Assembly (NCBI GenBank): GCA_902363045.1
Contig: CABIYX010000005.1
Location: 68,942 to 128,425, forward strand
DNA length: 59,484 bases
Direction: 5' to 3'
Source of the DNA: Clostridiales bacterium
Lineage (GTDB): Bacteria > Bacillota > Clostridia > Oscillospirales > Oscillospiraceae
How positions within the stretch are numbered: the first letter of the stretch is position 1; each line of letters begins with the position of its first letter. A program made the translations under genes and the position numbers. This document shows positions 33,545-42,326 of the stretch, piece after piece. Under the pieces are notes generated by a model. That model saw nothing but the letters and a program-made list of their open reading frames with translations. It ran no database searches and was not told the origin of the DNA.

Positions 33545-35653
33545 TCAGTTGAAAATATCCGGGGTGTCGGCGAACAGCCGGCGCACCCGCTCCAACACGG
33601 GGCGGTTCTCCGGACGGCTGAGCCCCGGGTCGCTTTGGAGCAGGCTGCGGGCGGCGGCCTGGGCCTCCTGGAGCAGGCGGAGATCCCCCGACAGGTCGGC
33701 AAGGGCCAGCTGGGGCAGCCCGTGCTGGCGGCTGCCGAAGAAGTCGCCGGGGCCCCGGAGCTTCAGGTCCTCCTCAGCGATCCGAAAGCCGTCGGTGGTG
33801 GAAGCCAGCGTCCGCAGGCGGGCGAGGGAGTCCGGGATGCGGGTGTTGGTGATGAGGACGCAGTAGGACTGGTGCTTTCCACGGCCCACCCGGCCCCGGA
33901 GCTGGTGGAGTTGGCTGAGGCCGAAGCACTCAGCGTTCTCCACCACGATCAGGGCGGCGTTGGGCACATCCACTCCCACCTCCACCACGGTGGTGGAGAC
34001 CAGCACATCGATCTCTCCGGCGGAAAAGGAGGACATCACCGCCTCCTTCTCCCGGGGCCGCATTTTTCCGTGGAGGAATGACACCCGCAGGTCGGGAAAC
34101 ACCTGGGTGCGGAGGGTCTCGGCGTAGGTGGTCACCGCCTTCAGATCCGGACGGGGTTCCGCCTGTGCCCACTGGGCGTCCCGCGCCCCATCCTCTGTCC
34201 TTTCCTCCACCGCGGGACAGATGATATAGGCCTGACGCCCTTCCCCCACCAGGCGGCGGACAAAATTGTACATCCGCTGGCGCTTGTCCTCATGGACCAC
34301 ATAGGTCTCCACCGGCGTGCGGCCCGGGGGGAGCTGGTCGATGATGGATACATCCAGATCCCCATATATGATAAGGGCCAGCGTCCGCGGGATGGGCGTG
34401 GCCGACATGACCAGCACATGGGGGGGCAGCATCCCGCCCTGCTCCGACTTGCCGGCCAGGGCGGCTCGCTGGGCCACGCCAAAGCGGTGCTGCTCATCGG
34501 CTACGATCAGGGCCAGTCGTCGGAACTCTACCTGGGGGGAGATCAGGGCATGAGTGCCGATGATCAAATCGATCTCTCCGGCGGCCAGGGCCTTCCGGGT
34601 CTCTCGCTTCTCCTTCTGGGTCAGGCCTCCGGTGAGAAGCCCCACCCGGACCCCAGCCGGACCCAGAAGGGCGGAAAGAGAGCGCCAGTGCTGCTCCGCC
34701 AACACCTCAGTGGGGGCCATCAGAGCAGCTTGGTACCCCGCTCCTGCGGCGAGCCACGCGGCGAAGGCGGCCACCACCGTCTTGCCTGAGCCCACATCCC
34801 CCTGGACCAGCCGGTTCATGGGCCGTCCGGAGGCCATGTCCGCGGCGATCTCCTCCATCACCCGGACCTGGGCCCCGGTGGGCGGGAAGGGGAGCAGGGC
34901 AAGAAAGCTGTCCAGGGGGCGGGGGGGAACTGCCTGTCCGGAACCGCCGCCCCGGCGTGTCTTCAGCATGGTCAAACCGGCGGAGAGGTAAAACAGCTCC
35001 TCAAAGGTCAGCCGCCGCCGGGCCAGCTCCAGCGCCTGAAAGGTGTCAGGAAAATGGATGTTCCGATAGGCAAACTCCGCCTGGGCAAGACCGTGTTCCA
35101 GACGGATCGACGGGGGTAGCGTCTCCGGAACGGCTCCGGCGCAGGCATCCACCGCCCGCTGGGTGAGGGAGAGCATCAGGGGGTTGGAGATCCCGGCGGT
35201 CAGGGGATAGACGGGGATGATGCGGCCGGTGGCGTTCCGGCGGTCCGCAGGCTCGAAGATGGGGTTGACCATAGCCCGGCGGCTCCCCTGCTCCTCCACA
35301 GTCCCGAAAAAGATATACTCCTCCCCGGCACGGAGGGCCCGCTCCACATAGCTCTGATTGAAAAAGGTGAGGTGGAGCGCTCCCGCCTGATCCACCACCC
35401 GCAGCTGGACCAGCTCCAGTCCCCGGCGGATCCGGGCCAGACGGGGATGCTCCGCGGCCATGGCCCGAACGCACACCTTCCGGCCCAGAGGGGCGGAGCG
35501 GATGGAATAGATCTCCCGGCGGTCCTCGTAGTCCCGCGGAAAATAGGTGAGCAGCTGGGCGCACCGGGTCAGTCCCAGCTTTGCCAGCTTTTTCGCCCGG
35601 GCCTCCCCCACTCCGGGGAACTGGTCCAGGGGGGTATCCAATGTGATGGCCAT
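33545..35653 (-). CDS. recG: ATP-dependent DNA helicase RecG
   Basis: 702 residues. It remodels stalled forks and branched DNA. An N-terminal wedge/OB domain (PGVGEARAKKLAKLG opening; OB about 55-135) is followed by SF2 helicase lobes: Walker A GDVGSGKT (285-292), DEQH box (386-389), MSATPIPRTLALIIYGDLD motif III region and a C-terminal TRG-type motif area (GRVGRGKHQSYC). All motifs are intact. The start follows AAAGGAGGCGCGCCC. Likely monocistronic; its upstream gap carries a hairpin-rich insertion (35736-36015). Confidence 0.95.
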   Translation of the reverse strand: MAITLDTPLDQFPGVGEARAKKLAKLGLTRCAQLLTYFPRDYEDRREIYSIRSAPLGRKVCVRAMAAEHPRLARIRRGLELVQLRVVDQAGALHLTFFNQSYVERALRAGEEYIFFGTVEEQGSRRAMVNPIFEPADRRNATGRIIPVYPLTAGISNPLMLSLTQRAVDACAGAVPETLPPSIRLEHGLAQAEFAYRNIHFPDTFQALELARRRLTFEELFYLSAGLTMLKTRRGGGSGQAVPPRPLDSFLALLPFPPTGAQVRVMEEIAADMASGRPMNRLVQGDVGSGKTVVAAFAAWLAAGAGYQAALMAPTEVLAEQHWRSLSALLGPAGVRVGLLTGGLTQKEKRETRKALAAGEIDLIIGTHALISPQVEFRRLALIVADEQHRFGVAQRAALAGKSEQGGMLPPHVLVMSATPIPRTLALIIYGDLDVSIIDQLPPGRTPVETYVVHEDKRQRMYNFVRRLVGEGRQAYIICPAVEERTEDGARDAQWAQAEPRPDLKAVTTYAETLRTQVFPDLRVSFLHGKMRPREKEAVMSSFSAGEIDVLVSTTVVEVGVDVPNAALIVVENAECFGLSQLHQLRGRVGRGKHQSYCVLITNTRIPDSLARLRTLASTTDGFRIAEEDLKLRGPGDFFGSRQHGLPQLALADLSGDLRLLQEAQAAARSLLQSDPGLSRPENRPVLERVRRLFADTPDIFN

Positions 35654-35735
35654 GGGCGCGCCTCCTTTCCGTCCGGTCGGGGTCCTGTGCGGCAGCGATA
35701 TTTTACCACAAGTTTATGAGAGCGTAAAGGGCGGG

Positions 35736-36015
35736 GCGGCAGAAGGCCCCGGCGATCCGCCGGGGCCTGAGACTCTCCAACAAGCGGCGCAGCCGCTTGT
35801 TGGAGAAGGGCTGCACGAAAGCTTCGCCTCGATTTCGCACGAAATTGTCGGCGCAGCTTGCGTGAGAAGTGTCATTTCCGAGGTACACGCCCCCGGAAAT
35901 GACGCATTTTGATTTTATTTCGCCGCTTGTCAGCGGCGAAACTCTGCGAGGCATCTGTTGATCGGGAAATTTTTCATCAACTGCGGCAGAAGGCCCCGGC
36001 GATCCGCCGGGGCCT
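35736..36015. repeat. 214-bp hairpin-rich insert between 33-bp direct repeats upstream of recG
   Basis: 35736-35768 and 35983-36015 are identical 33-bp copies containing GCCCCGGCGATCCGCCGGGG; the right copy completes a longer stem (GGCAGAAGGCCCCGGC with its complement to 36020), so it is probably the original and the left one a duplicate. The 214 bp between are non-coding and built of stem-loops: CTCCAACAAGCGGC with GCCGCTTGTTGGAG, TGTCATTTCCG with CGGAAATGACG, TTTCGCCGCT with AGCGGCGAAA, and TTGATcGGGAAATTTTTCATCAA. It looks like a mobile palindromic or structured-RNA element. Confidence 0.75.
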
Positions 36016-36020
36016 TCTGC

Positions 36021-36181
36021 CTGTGTGTGTTGTAAAAGGAGAGAGAAAAGAAATGGAGAAAGATTGTAATCACTGAGTACGCTTATATCCTAACGGATAA
36101 TTACGTCAGAATCGTGACCAACCTGTGAACGTTTTGGAAACAATCCCGCTCCTTTATGAACAATTTATAAAAACATCCTCA
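36021..36181. other. Gap downstream of the PflX-like gene
   Basis: Together with 35654-36015 this forms a 528-bp gene-free interval between recG and the PflX-like gene. The part from 36021 to 36181 is AT-rich with no recognisable gene or promoter that I can support; a short purine-rich stretch (AAAGGAGAGAGAAAAG) precedes no open frame of note. Confidence 0.4.
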
Positions 36182-37057
36182 TTACAGCCCGGTGAGGTCA
36201 AAGGGAGGGGTGTACTCCTCCCGGGCGCTGGTGCGCTCCTGACAAAAGCCGGGCAGGTCCAGATTCCGCATATAGTCCGCGCAGCTCTCCATCTCCCCTC
36301 GGCGGAGGCGGCGGTCCAGCTCGGGAAACGCGCTCAGGTCCCCCCAGGGGGTGTACTGGCTCATCAGCGAGAAGAGGACCGCCCCCTTGGGGAAGGTCCG
36401 GGCCACCCAGTCCATCACCGCCTTGGCCTGGGCGGTCTGTCCCGGAAGGATCAGGTGGCGGATCACCACGCCCCGGGTGAGCAGTCCCGCCTCATCAAAC
36501 CGGCAGGGGCCGGTCTGGCGGAACATCTCCTCAATGGCGGCCTTGGCGGCCCCGGGATAGTCCGACGCGGCGGAGTAGCGCCCGGCAGTCTCCGGATCCA
36601 GGTACTTCAGGTCGGGGAGATAGACGTCCACCCGGCCCTCCAGCGCCCTGAGGGTCTCCACCCGGTCGTACCCCCCGGAGTTCCATACCACCGGGACCGG
36701 AAGGGGCTCCTCCAGGACCTGGCGCACGACATGGGCATAGTGGGTGGGGTTGACAAAATTGATGTTGTGGGCCCCCTGGCGGACCAGTTCCAGGCAGACC
36801 TCACGCAGGCGGGGGACGGTGAGGGCTTTTCCAAAGTCCCGGTGGCTGATGGCCTCGTTCTGACAGAACACGCACCCCAAGGAGCAGCCGGAGAAGAACA
36901 CGGTCCCGGAGCCCCTCTTACCGGAGATGGGGGGCTCCTCCCAGTGGTGGAGGGCAGCCCGGGCGGCCACCGGCAGGGCTGGCATCCGGCACCAGCCCTC
37001 ACCTGTCGTATCAGTGCGCAGAGCCCCGCACCGGCGGGGACAGAGATCGCAGATCAT
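36182..37057 (-). CDS. PflX-like radical SAM Fe-S protein (COG1313 type)
   Basis: 291 residues from the ATG at 37057 (ATGA overlap with the upstream reductase; GGAGGGGG precedes). The N-terminus has an extra Cys group, C3-x2-C6-x3-C10, then the radical SAM motif C58-x3-C62-x2-C65 in FFSGCSLGCVFCQN. This arrangement and HHWEEPPISGKRGSGT match the PflX/COG1313 family related to pyruvate formate-lyase activases; target unknown. Longer upstream frames are read-through of the reductase gene. Third gene of a mutY operon. Confidence 0.87.
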   Translation of the reverse strand: MICDLCPRRCGALRTDTTGEGWCRMPALPVAARAALHHWEEPPISGKRGSGTVFFSGCSLGCVFCQNEAISHRDFGKALTVPRLREVCLELVRQGAHNINFVNPTHYAHVVRQVLEEPLPVPVVWNSGGYDRVETLRALEGRVDVYLPDLKYLDPETAGRYSAASDYPGAAKAAIEEMFRQTGPCRFDEAGLLTRGVVIRHLILPGQTAQAKAVMDWVARTFPKGAVLFSLMSQYTPWGDLSAFPELDRRLRRGEMESCADYMRNLDLPGFCQERTSAREEYTPPFDLTGL

Positions 37058-37599
37058 CGGGCGGCCCCCCTCCGGCGGTAGACGCACTCCACCATACCAT
37101 TTTCCGCCCGGTGGGAGACCAGCTCCAGAAGCTTCGGAGCCGTCAGTCCGCCAAACAGAGGGATCCCCGCCCCCAGCAGGGTGGGGATGATGGTCAGGCG
37201 CAGCTCGTCGATCAGGTCCAGCTCCAGGGCCTGACGCACCAGCTCCGCCCCGCCGCACAGCCATATATCCCGGCCGGGGCACTCCCGAAGCCGGGCCGCC
37301 AGCCGGTCCAGGGACAGGCTGGTGAACCGGATCTCTCCCTCCGGCTCCGGCGCGCTCCGGTGGGTGAGCACCCAGGCGGACAGCCCCTCATAGGGCCAGC
37401 TCCCGGGGGAGAGCTGGGTGGTGATCTGATCGTAGGTCCGCCGCCCCATGATCACTGTGTCCACCGTCCGGATAAAGTCCGAGTAGCCTCCGTCTCCATC
37501 CCAGGCGGGGTCCTGGCCGGTCAGCCAGTCCACGCCTCCGGCGGAGTCCGCCAAATAGCCGTCCAGGCTCATGGCGATGTAGAGTACGATGCGTCTCAT
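37054..37599 (-). CDS. RibD C-terminal/dihydrofolate reductase-like protein
   Basis: 181 residues. IAMSLDGYLAD, MGRRTYDQI, GGAELVRQAL and the C-terminal beta strands define the RibD_C/DHFR-like reductase family (YyaP/YwjB type), NADPH-dependent reductases of uncertain substrate. It starts 15 bp after mutY and overlaps the radical SAM gene, so the three are probably one transcript. It is not the housekeeping folA by sequence. Confidence 0.85.
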   Translation of the reverse strand: MRRIVLYIAMSLDGYLADSAGGVDWLTGQDPAWDGDGGYSDFIRTVDTVIMGRRTYDQITTQLSPGSWPYEGLSAWVLTHRSAPEPEGEIRFTSLSLDRLAARLRECPGRDIWLCGGAELVRQALELDLIDELRLTIIPTLLGAGIPLFGGLTAPKLLELVSHRAENGMVECVYRRRGAAR

Positions 37600-37614
37600 T
37601 TGAGTTCCCTCCCG

Positions 37615-38664
37615 TCAAAAATATCCCAGTTGCCTGTCCACAAAGTCCCGAAAAGCCTGAAACGCGTTGGGCACAGCGTAATCCCGGGCCAGGGCCTGCC
37701 GGTCGGCCCACACCCAAGACTCCGGCAGGGCTTCTGCGGGAATACGGGCGGTCCAGGCCTGCATCCGCCACTCGATGTGGGTAAAAATATGCCTGCCCTG
37801 TCCGGCGGGCACCAGCTCCTCTTGCTCAAGCCCAAGGAGCGCAGGGATCGCACCTTCCTCCGCAAGCTCGTTAGGATACTCCCACAGTCCGGCCAGAAGC
37901 CCCTTGTCCGGCCTGCGGCGCAGGGCCACGCCCTGCTCTGAAACGATCAGATAAACCGACCGCCGCTCGATCCTCCGGGCCTTTTTGGGGGCCTTGACCG
38001 GCAGCTGGCCGATGCGGTCCTCCAGCCGGGCACGGCAGAACTCCGCCGCTGGGCACCGGCCGCACAGGGGAGCGCCGTTGGGCAGGCACACAGTGGCCCC
38101 CAGCTCCATCATGGCCTGGTTGAACTGTCCGGGCGCTTCTGTGGGAATGATCTGACGCAGCGCCTCTGTGATCCGCCGCTTGACCGCGGGCGCCGTAATG
38201 TCCCCCGCGTCCCCGGTGACCCGGGTCACCACCCGCAGGACGTTCCCATCCACCGCCGGAACCGGAAGGCCAAAGGCAATGGAGGCCACCGCCCCCGCGG
38301 TATAGTCCCCGACCCCGGCCAGAGAGCGGATCCCGTCATAAGTGTTTGGGAATACTCCCCCGAAGTTCTCCATGATCTGCCGGGCGGCCTTTTGGAGGTT
38401 GCGGGCCCGGCTGTAATAGCCCAGCCCCTGCCACAGCTTCATCAGGGCGTCCTCCGGCAGCGCGGCCAGGTCGGCCACGGTGGGCACTGCCTCCAAAAAC
38501 CGCCGGTAATAGTCCAATACCGCCGCTACCCGGGTCTGTTGAAGCATGATCTCCGAGATCCAGACCCGGTATGGCGTGGGATCGCTCCGCCAGGGCAGCA
38601 CCCGGGCGTTTTCCCGGTACCACAGCAGCAGCGGGATGGGCAGCTGGTTTAATTCCTTCATCAT
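37615..38664 (-). CDS. mutY: A/G-specific adenine glycosylase MutY
   Basis: 349 residues. It removes adenine mispaired with 8-oxoguanine. The helix-hairpin-helix LAGVGDYTAGAVASIAFG with catalytic Asp in VDGNVLRV follows the MLQQT motif (near residue 40); the Fe-S loop C-x6-C-GR-C-x5-C is in CLPNGAPLCGRC-PAAEFC. The C-terminal NUDIX-like domain senses 8-oxoG. The start (ATGATG) follows GGAGGGACCC. First gene of a three-gene operon. Confidence 0.95.
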   Translation of the reverse strand: MMKELNQLPIPLLLWYRENARVLPWRSDPTPYRVWISEIMLQQTRVAAVLDYYRRFLEAVPTVADLAALPEDALMKLWQGLGYYSRARNLQKAARQIMENFGGVFPNTYDGIRSLAGVGDYTAGAVASIAFGLPVPAVDGNVLRVVTRVTGDAGDITAPAVKRRITEALRQIIPTEAPGQFNQAMMELGATVCLPNGAPLCGRCPAAEFCRARLEDRIGQLPVKAPKKARRIERRSVYLIVSEQGVALRRRPDKGLLAGLWEYPNELAEEGAIPALLGLEQEELVPAGQGRHIFTHIEWRMQAWTARIPAEALPESWVWADRQALARDYAVPNAFQAFRDFVDRQLGYF

Positions 38665-38884
38665 GGGTCCCTCCTTGCAAACCTCTGCCCGCCGGAGCGG
38701 CCAAAGGTATAGTTATTTAGTTATATGATCTATAATCAAATTGGGGATAGTATTTTCGCTGGAAAGGTGGTAAAGTTCTACTTGCAAAAGGTTAAAAAAT
38801 TAACGAGCCCCCGATAGCCGCTCTTGTCGGTGGGTTTGTCAAAAAAACCTTTGCAGCTCGATTTTCCATTCCTTCCTTCTCACA
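38665..38884. other. AT-rich gap between mutY and the 2-hydroxyacid dehydrogenase
   Basis: No gene is seen. The stretch near 38700-38765 is very AT-rich and probably carries the mutY promoter, but I cannot pick confident -35/-10 boxes. The remainder up to the terminator at 38885 holds nothing recognisable. Confidence 0.4.
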
Positions 38885-38932
38885 AAACAGCCAAAAGCGG
38901 AAGCCCGGCGGGGCTTCCGCTTTTGGCTGTTT
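38885..38932. terminator. Strong bidirectional terminator
   Basis: A 22-bp perfect stem with a GGCG loop (38885-38906 with 38911-38932). It starts with AAACAG and ends with CTGTTT, so it can terminate both ways. It lies 17 bp after the minus-strand stop of the 2-hydroxyacid dehydrogenase. Confidence 0.92.
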
Positions 38933-38949
38933 CAGGGCCGCGGTCAGCC

Positions 38950-39894
38950 TCAGCCCCGCGAGACCACGTTTTTCAGGGGCTCTCCGGCCAGATAGCGGCG
39001 CAGATTTTCCAGAGCCAAGCGGACGCAGTTTTCCCGGGTGACCGGCAGGCGCAGGCCGCCCGCCACATGGGCGGTCAGCAGCAGGTTGGGCACGTCCCAC
39101 AGGGGGCTGTCCTCCGGGAGCGGCTCCGGCGTGGTGACGTCCAGAGCGGCTCCCCACAGGTGGCCGCCGTTCATCAGCTCCACCAGGGCGTCCTGGTCCA
39201 AAACGCTGCCCCGGCCCGCGCTGAGGAGAACGGCATCCTCCTTCATGCTGGACAGCCGTGCCCGGTCCATCAGGCCATCGGTCTCCGGGGTGTGGGGCAG
39301 GGTGAGGGCCACCACATCGGCCTGGGGCAGCAGGCGGTCCAGCTCAGACAGGGGGAACAGCTCGTCAAAGCCCGGGACCGGGATATTCACCGTGCGTTTC
39401 AGTCCGATGGTGCGCCCGGCCCCCAGGGCCTTGCACAGCTGGGCGAAGGCGGAGCCCATATGGCCGGCTCCGGCCACCAGAACGGTGGCCCCCACCAGGG
39501 TGCGCACCTGCCCGATGTCCTGATCCCATTTGTGCTCCCGCTGGCGGTCCCGGCACAGGGGAAGCTTGCGGTATAAGGCCAGCAGGCTGGCCAGCAGGTG
39601 CTCTGACACCGACTGGCTGTTGGTCCCCGCGGAGGAGGTGAGTGCTGCGCCCGCAGGCATCACAGCCATGTACTCCTCTGTCCCGGCCCACATACAGTGG
39701 AACCACTTCAAATGCTCTGCCCTGGCCACCATATTCGGCCTGGGCCAGCCCAGGATCACGGTGGCTTGGGCAAACTGCTCCGGCGTGGCGGTACGGCGGC
39801 CCGCATAGAGGTGGACGGCGTCTGGGGCGGCGGCCTCAAAGGCGTTTTTTTCCTCCTCCATGAGGGGGAGCATATTCAAAATCGTTTCACTCAT
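38950..39894 (-). CDS. D-isomer specific 2-hydroxyacid dehydrogenase family protein
   Basis: 314 residues from the ATG at 39894 (MSETILN), 9 bp after AAGGAGGATC. NAD(P)-binding VAGAGHMGSAF (near 140), SAGRGSVLDQDALV and TPEPLPEDSPLW with AHVAGG at the end define the family (GhrA/CtBP-like). The substrate of these oxidoreductases (hydroxypyruvate, glyoxylate, lactate and others) cannot be read from sequence. The usual catalytic His lies in AHVAGG. Monocistronic, ending at the 38885-38932 terminator. Confidence 0.88.
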   Translation of the reverse strand: MSETILNMLPLMEEEKNAFEAAAPDAVHLYAGRRTATPEQFAQATVILGWPRPNMVARAEHLKWFHCMWAGTEEYMAVMPAGAALTSSAGTNSQSVSEHLLASLLALYRKLPLCRDRQREHKWDQDIGQVRTLVGATVLVAGAGHMGSAFAQLCKALGAGRTIGLKRTVNIPVPGFDELFPLSELDRLLPQADVVALTLPHTPETDGLMDRARLSSMKEDAVLLSAGRGSVLDQDALVELMNGGHLWGAALDVTTPEPLPEDSPLWDVPNLLLTAHVAGGLRLPVTRENCVRLALENLRRYLAGEPLKNVVSRG

Positions 39895-40021
39895 GGCGAT
39901 CCTCCTTACTGTCCATACGGCACGCGGTGGGATCATTGTACCACACCCGCGCCGGCTTCGCAATGAATATCACGCGGCGGGCGCCGCCCGCCCGGAGCAC
40001 AAGCCCTCCCGCAAACAAGCA

Positions 40022-40050
40022 GGCCGCCAGAAGCCTGACACCGTAAAGCT
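40022..40050 (-). terminator. Hairpin after the response regulator gene
   Basis: A stem of 12 pairs with one mismatch (GGCCGCCaGAAGC with GCTTCcGGCGGCC, 40022-40050) lies 28 bp after the minus-strand stop. No strong T-run. Confidence 0.5.
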
Positions 40051-40077
40051 TCCGGCGGCCCGCTCCGAGCAGCCACG

Positions 40078-40752
40078 TTATTTTTTCTCAAAGCGGTAGC
40101 CCACTCCGCGCAAGGTGACGATCCGGTCGTTATGCGGCGTGATGGCCCGGCGGATCTGCTTGATGTGGGTGTCCAGCGTGCGGGTATCCTCGGGCAGGTC
40201 GCCGCCCCAGACGGTGTCCAAAATTTTCTTCCGGGAGAAGACCACATCCGGATTGGCGGCCAGCAGGGCCAGCACATCAAACTCCTTCGGCGTCAGGCCG
40301 ACCTGAGTTCCGTCCACCGTGACCCGGCGGGCGATCAGATCGATGTAGATGCCGTCCTGCTCAATACTCTGCTGGCGCATGGAGTCCAGCAGGGGGCCGC
40401 GCTTCATAATGGCGGAGATACGCAGCATCAGCTCCCGCGGCGAAAAGGGCTTGACCACATAGTCATCCGCCCCCAGCTCCAGCCCGCGGATCCGGTCGGC
40501 CTCATCGCCCCTCTCGGACAGGATCAAGATCGGGACCTGTGAAAAGCTGCGGATAGTCTGACAGACGGAAAATCCATCCAGCTCCGGCAGCATCACGGCG
40601 AGGATCACGAAATCAAATGTGCTCTGCCGGCAGAGCGCCACGGCGGTATAGCCGTCGCTTGCCTCGGCTACATCATATCCCTCCAGACGGGCATACCGCC
40701 CGATCTGAGCACGAACGGTCATATCACCGTCTACTACCAGGATACGCTTCAT
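40078..40752 (-). CDS. OmpR-type response regulator lacking the phospho-acceptor Asp
   Basis: 224 residues: an N-terminal receiver domain (1-120) and a C-terminal winged-helix DNA-binding domain (about 125-224, LTPKEFDVLALLA, TLRGVGYRFEK). In the receiver, the phosphorylated Asp of the usual ILDxMLP is Ala52 (VILAVMLP, codon GCC), and the acidic pair D-D is D8-G9; the conserved K in VVKPFSP is kept. It should therefore not be phosphorylated in the normal way. No histidine kinase gene is nearby. It is last of a possible operon with a WYL regulator (30 bp upstream). Confidence 0.92.
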   Translation of the reverse strand: MKRILVVDGDMTVRAQIGRYARLEGYDVAEASDGYTAVALCRQSTFDFVILAVMLPELDGFSVCQTIRSFSQVPILILSERGDEADRIRGLELGADDYVVKPFSPRELMLRISAIMKRGPLLDSMRQQSIEQDGIYIDLIARRVTVDGTQVGLTPKEFDVLALLAANPDVVFSRKKILDTVWGGDLPEDTRTLDTHIKQIRRAITPHNDRIVTLRGVGYRFEKK

Positions 40753-40782
40753 AGAAGTACCTCCTCTCGATTTCTGAACCGC

Positions 40783-41778
40783 CTATTGATCTTGGCGATA
40801 TTGGTTCTGGACCAGGCGGAGCCGTTCACGGTATTGCGCAACGGCACGGGGCGGCGCGACGAGCGTAAGCTCTGTCTCCAGCGCGAACAGCCAGCCGAAG
40901 AACTGAGGGCTCAGCACCAGAGGGATGCTGACGGTGAAATGCTCCGGTCCGTCCGGGACCAGGATCACATCCTGGCCAAAGCGGTCCAGGACCACGCCCA
41001 CCATCGCGCGCGTTCCCCGCAGCGTGACCGTCATCTCTTCCCCGCTGTACATTCCGAAATGCTTCTGTCCGTACGCGGCAATATCAAAGGCGGGATACTG
41101 CTCCGTCCCCTCCAGAGGGTTGTCCGTGACGGTGATCCCCGTCATCTTATCCACACGGTAGTGGCGCATCTCCCGGTTTGCGCTGTCGTACGCCACCAGA
41201 TAGTAGTTGTCATTGTTCCAGATCAGTCCGTAGGGAGAGACGGCGTACTGCTGTCCCCCGCGCCGCAGGACCTTCTTCCGCTGGAGGTCGTAGTCAAAAT
41301 ACTGAAAGGTGATGGCCCGCCGGGCGGCAATTGCGGTATGGAGCCGGTCCACATTGAAGTAGATGCTCTCATTCATCACCTTGACCCGGCCGCTGACAAA
41401 TACCTGCCGCTGTAACTGGCGGGCCTGGTAAACGCTGGCCAGGCGCTCCAGCTTGCGGATCAGCGCGTCGCTCTTCCGCCGGGTGATAAACCGCGAGGAC
41501 TGCACCGCGTCCACCAGCAGCTTCAACTCCGGCAACTCAAAGTCCCGGGCGCCTACAAACCACCCGGGATGCCTTCCCTTCCGGCATTGGACGTCAACGC
41601 CAAAGCGGGACAGGGCTTCCAGATCATCATAAACGCTTTTGCGCTCCGCCTGAATGTCATAGCGGGCCAGCTGGGAGATCAGCTCCTGTACCGTCATGGG
41701 GTGCTCCTCGTCGGTCTGCTGGGTGAGGATCTGGCACAGGTACAGCAGCTTCAGCTTCTGATTGGCGCTCCGGGCCAT
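40783..41778 (-). CDS. WYL-domain transcriptional regulator
   Basis: 331 residues from the ATG at 41778, 8 bp after GGAGG. An N-terminal winged helix (MARSANQKLKLLYLCQILTQQT, DIQAERKSVYDDLEALSRFGVDV) is followed by a WYL domain (about 135-250, with VSPYGLIWNNDNYYLVAYDS) and a C-terminal WCX-like extension. WYL proteins bind nucleic acid or small ligands and often repress defence or repair genes. It lies between the ArsC/Spx-like gene (24 bp) and the response regulator (30 bp). Confidence 0.9.
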   Translation of the reverse strand: MARSANQKLKLLYLCQILTQQTDEEHPMTVQELISQLARYDIQAERKSVYDDLEALSRFGVDVQCRKGRHPGWFVGARDFELPELKLLVDAVQSSRFITRRKSDALIRKLERLASVYQARQLQRQVFVSGRVKVMNESIYFNVDRLHTAIAARRAITFQYFDYDLQRKKVLRRGGQQYAVSPYGLIWNNDNYYLVAYDSANREMRHYRVDKMTGITVTDNPLEGTEQYPAFDIAAYGQKHFGMYSGEEMTVTLRGTRAMVGVVLDRFGQDVILVPDGPEHFTVSIPLVLSPQFFGWLFALETELTLVAPPRAVAQYRERLRLVQNQYRQDQ

Positions 41779-41802
41779 AGGGACCACCTCCGCAGCTCGG
41801 GA

Positions 41803-42135
41803 TCAGGACCAGGACGCCCAGATCTCAGGGCAGTAGCCCACCGTGGCCTGCCTCCCGTTTCGGACGATGGGGGTGCGGATCAGGGTGGGGTCCTGGAACA
41901 GCTTGTCCAGCTTGGCCTGGTCAGAGGCCAGGTACTGGAGCAGTACAGCGTCCGGATGCTTGGAGTCCACCATAGCCTCCAGACCGACAGCCTGGCGCAC
42001 ACTGGTCAGTTCCCCCAGGCTCATGCCATATTTTCTCACATCAATGGACTGAACGCGGATCCGCCGCTCCTTGAACCAGCGTTCCGCCTTTTTCGTGTCA
42101 AAGCTCTTGGAACTTCCAAAAATCTGGATATTCAT
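41803..42135 (-). CDS. ArsC/Spx-family protein lacking the active-site Cys
   Basis: 110 residues from the ATG at 42135 after CAGGAGGTCCCTGT. The fold signature of the thioredoxin-like ArsC/Spx family is clear: NIQIFG at the start, a motif FDTKKAERWFKERRI, then TPIVRNGRQATVGYCPEIW at the end. The position that normally holds the reactive Cys (KxCFDTKKA in relatives) is Ser11 (codon AGC, one change from TGC). No second Cys sits beside it. A plain arsenate-reductase role is therefore unlikely. First gene of a likely three-gene operon. Confidence 0.85.
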   Translation of the reverse strand: MNIQIFGSSKSFDTKKAERWFKERRIRVQSIDVRKYGMSLGELTSVRQAVGLEAMVDSKHPDAVLLQYLASDQAKLDKLFQDPTLIRTPIVRNGRQATVGYCPEIWASWS

Positions 42136-42326
42136 ACAGGGACCTCCTGGAGACCGGCGGAGCGGCCAGGAACCGCGCAAACCAGATCCACGCCCTGAAT
42201 AGAAGGAAAAAAACAGCAGAAATCAACCATAAATGGAGTATATTTGCCCCGACGGGCCCGATGACTCCGGCCCGGTTTTCCTTCCCCTGCCGGCGCTCCC
42301 TCTCCGCTCCTGAATTTACTAGGAAA

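Noticed and set aside
35703..35954. 83-codon minus-strand frame in the recG upstream region.
   Set aside because: It is encoded by the chain of hairpins in the insert, has no ribosome site and no protein-like composition.
37058..37282. 75-residue extension of the radical SAM protein.
   Set aside because: It is an out-of-frame reading of the reductase gene; the ATG at 37057 gives the proper Cys-rich N-terminus and an ATGA overlap.
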